Origin: Halomonas sp.
Lineage (GTDB): Bacteria > Pseudomonadota > Gammaproteobacteria > Pseudomonadales > Halomonadaceae
Assembly (NCBI GenBank): GCA_007129225.1
Contig: SKVX01000512.1
Coordinates: forward strand, 1 to 6,431
Direction: 5' to 3'
Length of the DNA: 6,431 bases
A program made the translations under genes and the position numbers. The notes beneath the pieces were generated by a model. The model searched no databases, was not told the DNA's origin, and worked only from the letters and a program-made list of their open reading frames with translations. Of this stretch, positions 5,125-6,431 are shown in pieces; positions within the stretch are counted from its first letter, which is position 1, and each line of letters starts with the position of its first letter.

Positions 5125-6431
5125 ATGTGTCCGCTGCGTATCGTCGTTGATCGCCTGAATGACTGGCGGCCCTATTACCCCACCGAGGACCTGGTCAGTG
5201 CCGACGATTTCCTGTCGATGGACCGCCGGCATCGTACCAGCCGCGAAGACCAGGACCGTGCCACCCATGTCATCAACCTGTGCAGCGATCTGGACTACCT
5301 GGGAAGCGGCTACTATGTCTCCCTACTGGCACAGGCAAGAGGGCAGCGAGTCCTGCCCACGGTGGAAACACTCAACGCCCTGGCCCGCAAGTCACTGACC
5401 GACTTGCAGCTGGACCCGTTGGCCCCACTGCTCGGTGAACTCGCCAGTGAGGGACAGCTTCCCGGAGACCAAGTTTCGCTGCGCCTGCTGTTCGGCGAAT
5501 GCCGCGAACCTGGGCTGAGCAAGCTTGCACGGCGTCTTTTCGAGCGCCTGCCCTGTCCGCTGCTGGAAGCCCGCCTGGTTCGTCGTCATGACCTCTGGCG
5601 ACTGGCACGGCTCAAGCCACTGCGACTGCGCGACCTGACCCTCGACGAGCAGGAACTGTTCGCCACGGCGCTCAATCGGCATTCGCTCAAGGTATGGCGC
5701 ACACCCAAGGCGCGTCGGCGGTATCGCTTCGACCTGGCGATTCTCATCGATCCCCAGGAAGCCCTCCCGCCCAGCAATCGCGGCGCGCTTCGCGCTTTCA
5801 TCCGCGCGGGCCGACGCCTGGGAATCGACGTGTCGCTCATCACCCGGCGCGACATGGGTCGGCTGGCCGAATTCGACGCCCTCTTCATTCGTGAAACCAC
5901 CGCACTCGATCACCACACTTACCGTATGGCCAGGCTGGCAGAGCATGAAGGCCTGGTGGTGATCGACACTCCCCAGGATATCCTGCGCTGCACCAACAAG
6001 GTATACCTCCATGCCCTGCTGCGCGCCCGGGGAGTGCCGGCGCCGGAAGGCCGTCTGCTCAAGCGCGGGGACCGGGGCCACCTCATCGATTCATTGCAGG
6101 GGCTCGGGTTTCCGCTCGTGCTGAAAGTACCCGATGGCGCCTTTTCCCGCGGCGTGGTGAAGGTATCGGACCCCGACCAACTGGAACACGAGGCAGCCAA
6201 GCTGTTCGAGACCTCGGCACTGCTGTTGCTCCAGGAGTGGCTGCCTACCGACTACGACTGGCGCATCGGGGTGCTCGACGGGAAGGTACTCTTCGCCAGC
6301 TGCTACTACATGGCCCGTGGCCACTGGCAGATCTATGACCATTCCGGTGACCGCATGAAAAGCGGTGGCTTCACCACCCACAACCCCGAGGACGCGCCGC
6401 CCGCGGTACTTAAGGCTGCCCTCAAGGCCAC
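5125..6431 (+). CDS. RimK family ATP-grasp ligase with N-terminal RimK-like (RLAN) domain, C-terminus cut off
   Basis: Predicted carboxylate-amine ligase: ATP-grasp enzymes activate a carboxylate as acyl phosphate and join it to an amine, often forming peptide bonds. The 435 visible residues have two parts. The RLAN-type domain (about 1-200) opens MCPLRIVVDRLNDWRPYYP and has the conserved stretch NLCSDLDYLGSGYYVSLLAQ (51-70). The ATP-grasp part shows a pre-grasp segment (ID...TPQDILRCTNK, 280-292), the nucleotide-binding LVLKVPDGAFSRGV (331-344, K334), adenine-contacting LLLQEWLP (367-374, E371) and DWRIGVLDGKVLFA (378-391). The distal metal-binding Asn/Glu residues lie beyond the edge; relatives are about 480-500 residues, so perhaps 50-60 are missing. 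The ATG follows AGGA with five bases between; no in-frame start lies upstream nearby. It is not ribosomal-S6-modifying RimK itself, which lacks this N-terminal domain and is about 300 residues. The substrate is unknown. It is divergent from the GNAT gene, its likely partner. Confidence 0.9.
   Translation, partial: MCPLRIVVDRLNDWRPYYPTEDLVSADDFLSMDRRHRTSREDQDRATHVINLCSDLDYLGSGYYVSLLAQARGQRVLPTVETLNALARKSLTDLQLDPLAPLLGELASEGQLPGDQVSLRLLFGECREPGLSKLARRLFERLPCPLLEARLVRRHDLWRLARLKPLRLRDLTLDEQELFATALNRHSLKVWRTPKARRRYRFDLAILIDPQEALPPSNRGALRAFIRAGRRLGIDVSLITRRDMGRLAEFDALFIRETTALDHHTYRMARLAEHEGLVVIDTPQDILRCTNKVYLHALLRARGVPAPEGRLLKRGDRGHLIDSLQGLGFPLVLKVPDGAFSRGVVKVSDPDQLEHEAAKLFETSALLLLQEWLPTDYDWRIGVLDGKVLFASCYYMARGHWQIYDHSGDRMKSGGFTTHNPEDAPPAVLKAALKA

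Noticed and set aside
5392..6081. A 229-codon open frame on the minus strand inside the ATP-grasp gene.
   Set aside because: It is antisense to well-conserved RLAN and ATP-grasp motifs, and its translation shows no domain I recognise; this is a shadow frame.
5125..6431. Calling the ATP-grasp gene rimK, the ribosomal protein S6 glutamate ligase.
   Set aside because: True RimK is about 300 residues and lacks the 200-residue N-terminal domain seen here; only the ATP-grasp part is shared.

Overview
The window is GC-rich, densely coded bacterial DNA with six protein genes and short intergenic regions; no stretch over 300 bases lacks a gene. The best matches from memory (PepN, YajQ, a YbaN-like DUF454 protein, and an ATP-grasp protein with a RimK-like N-terminal domain) point to a gammaproteobacterium. 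A Halomonadaceae- or Pseudomonas-like organism is plausible, but this is an inference from protein character and base composition, not a database result. I see no tRNA, rRNA, CRISPR array, insertion sequence or phage gene.

Layout. Five genes lie on the minus strand, in transcription order: a RimI-like GNAT acetyltransferase (4959-4498), yajQ (4428-3943), a small heat-shock protein of the Hsp20/alpha-crystallin family (3748-3215), a DUF454 inner-membrane protein (3023-2619) and pepN, aminopeptidase N (2542 to beyond base 1; 847 residues visible, C-terminal end missing). One gene runs rightwards from 5125 and off the right edge: a two-domain protein with an N-terminal RimK-like (RLAN) domain followed by an ATP-grasp ligase domain, 435 residues visible.

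Regulation. Most of the minus-strand genes appear to have their own signals rather than forming one operon. A sigma-70-like promoter precedes pepN, an extended -10 element precedes yajQ, and a sigma-70-like promoter precedes the GNAT gene. A heat-shock (sigma-32-like) promoter precedes hsp20. The hsp20 leader can fold into a hairpin that pairs the Shine-Dalgarno bases, so heat control at both transcription and translation is plausible. Hsp20 is followed by a double intrinsic terminator built from a tandem 15-bp repeat.

How the genes work together. The Hsp20 holdase and PepN belong to general protein quality control and peptide turnover; YajQ is a nucleotide or nucleic-acid binding protein; the DUF454 protein has no known function. 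The divergent GNAT / RLAN-ATP-grasp pair, sharing a 165-bp intergenic region with a perfect 6-1-6 palindrome, is the least understood part of the window. It resembles predicted amidoligase/acetyltransferase modules thought to make or modify a peptide-like metabolite whose identity is not established, and it is the best candidate here for an undescribed system.
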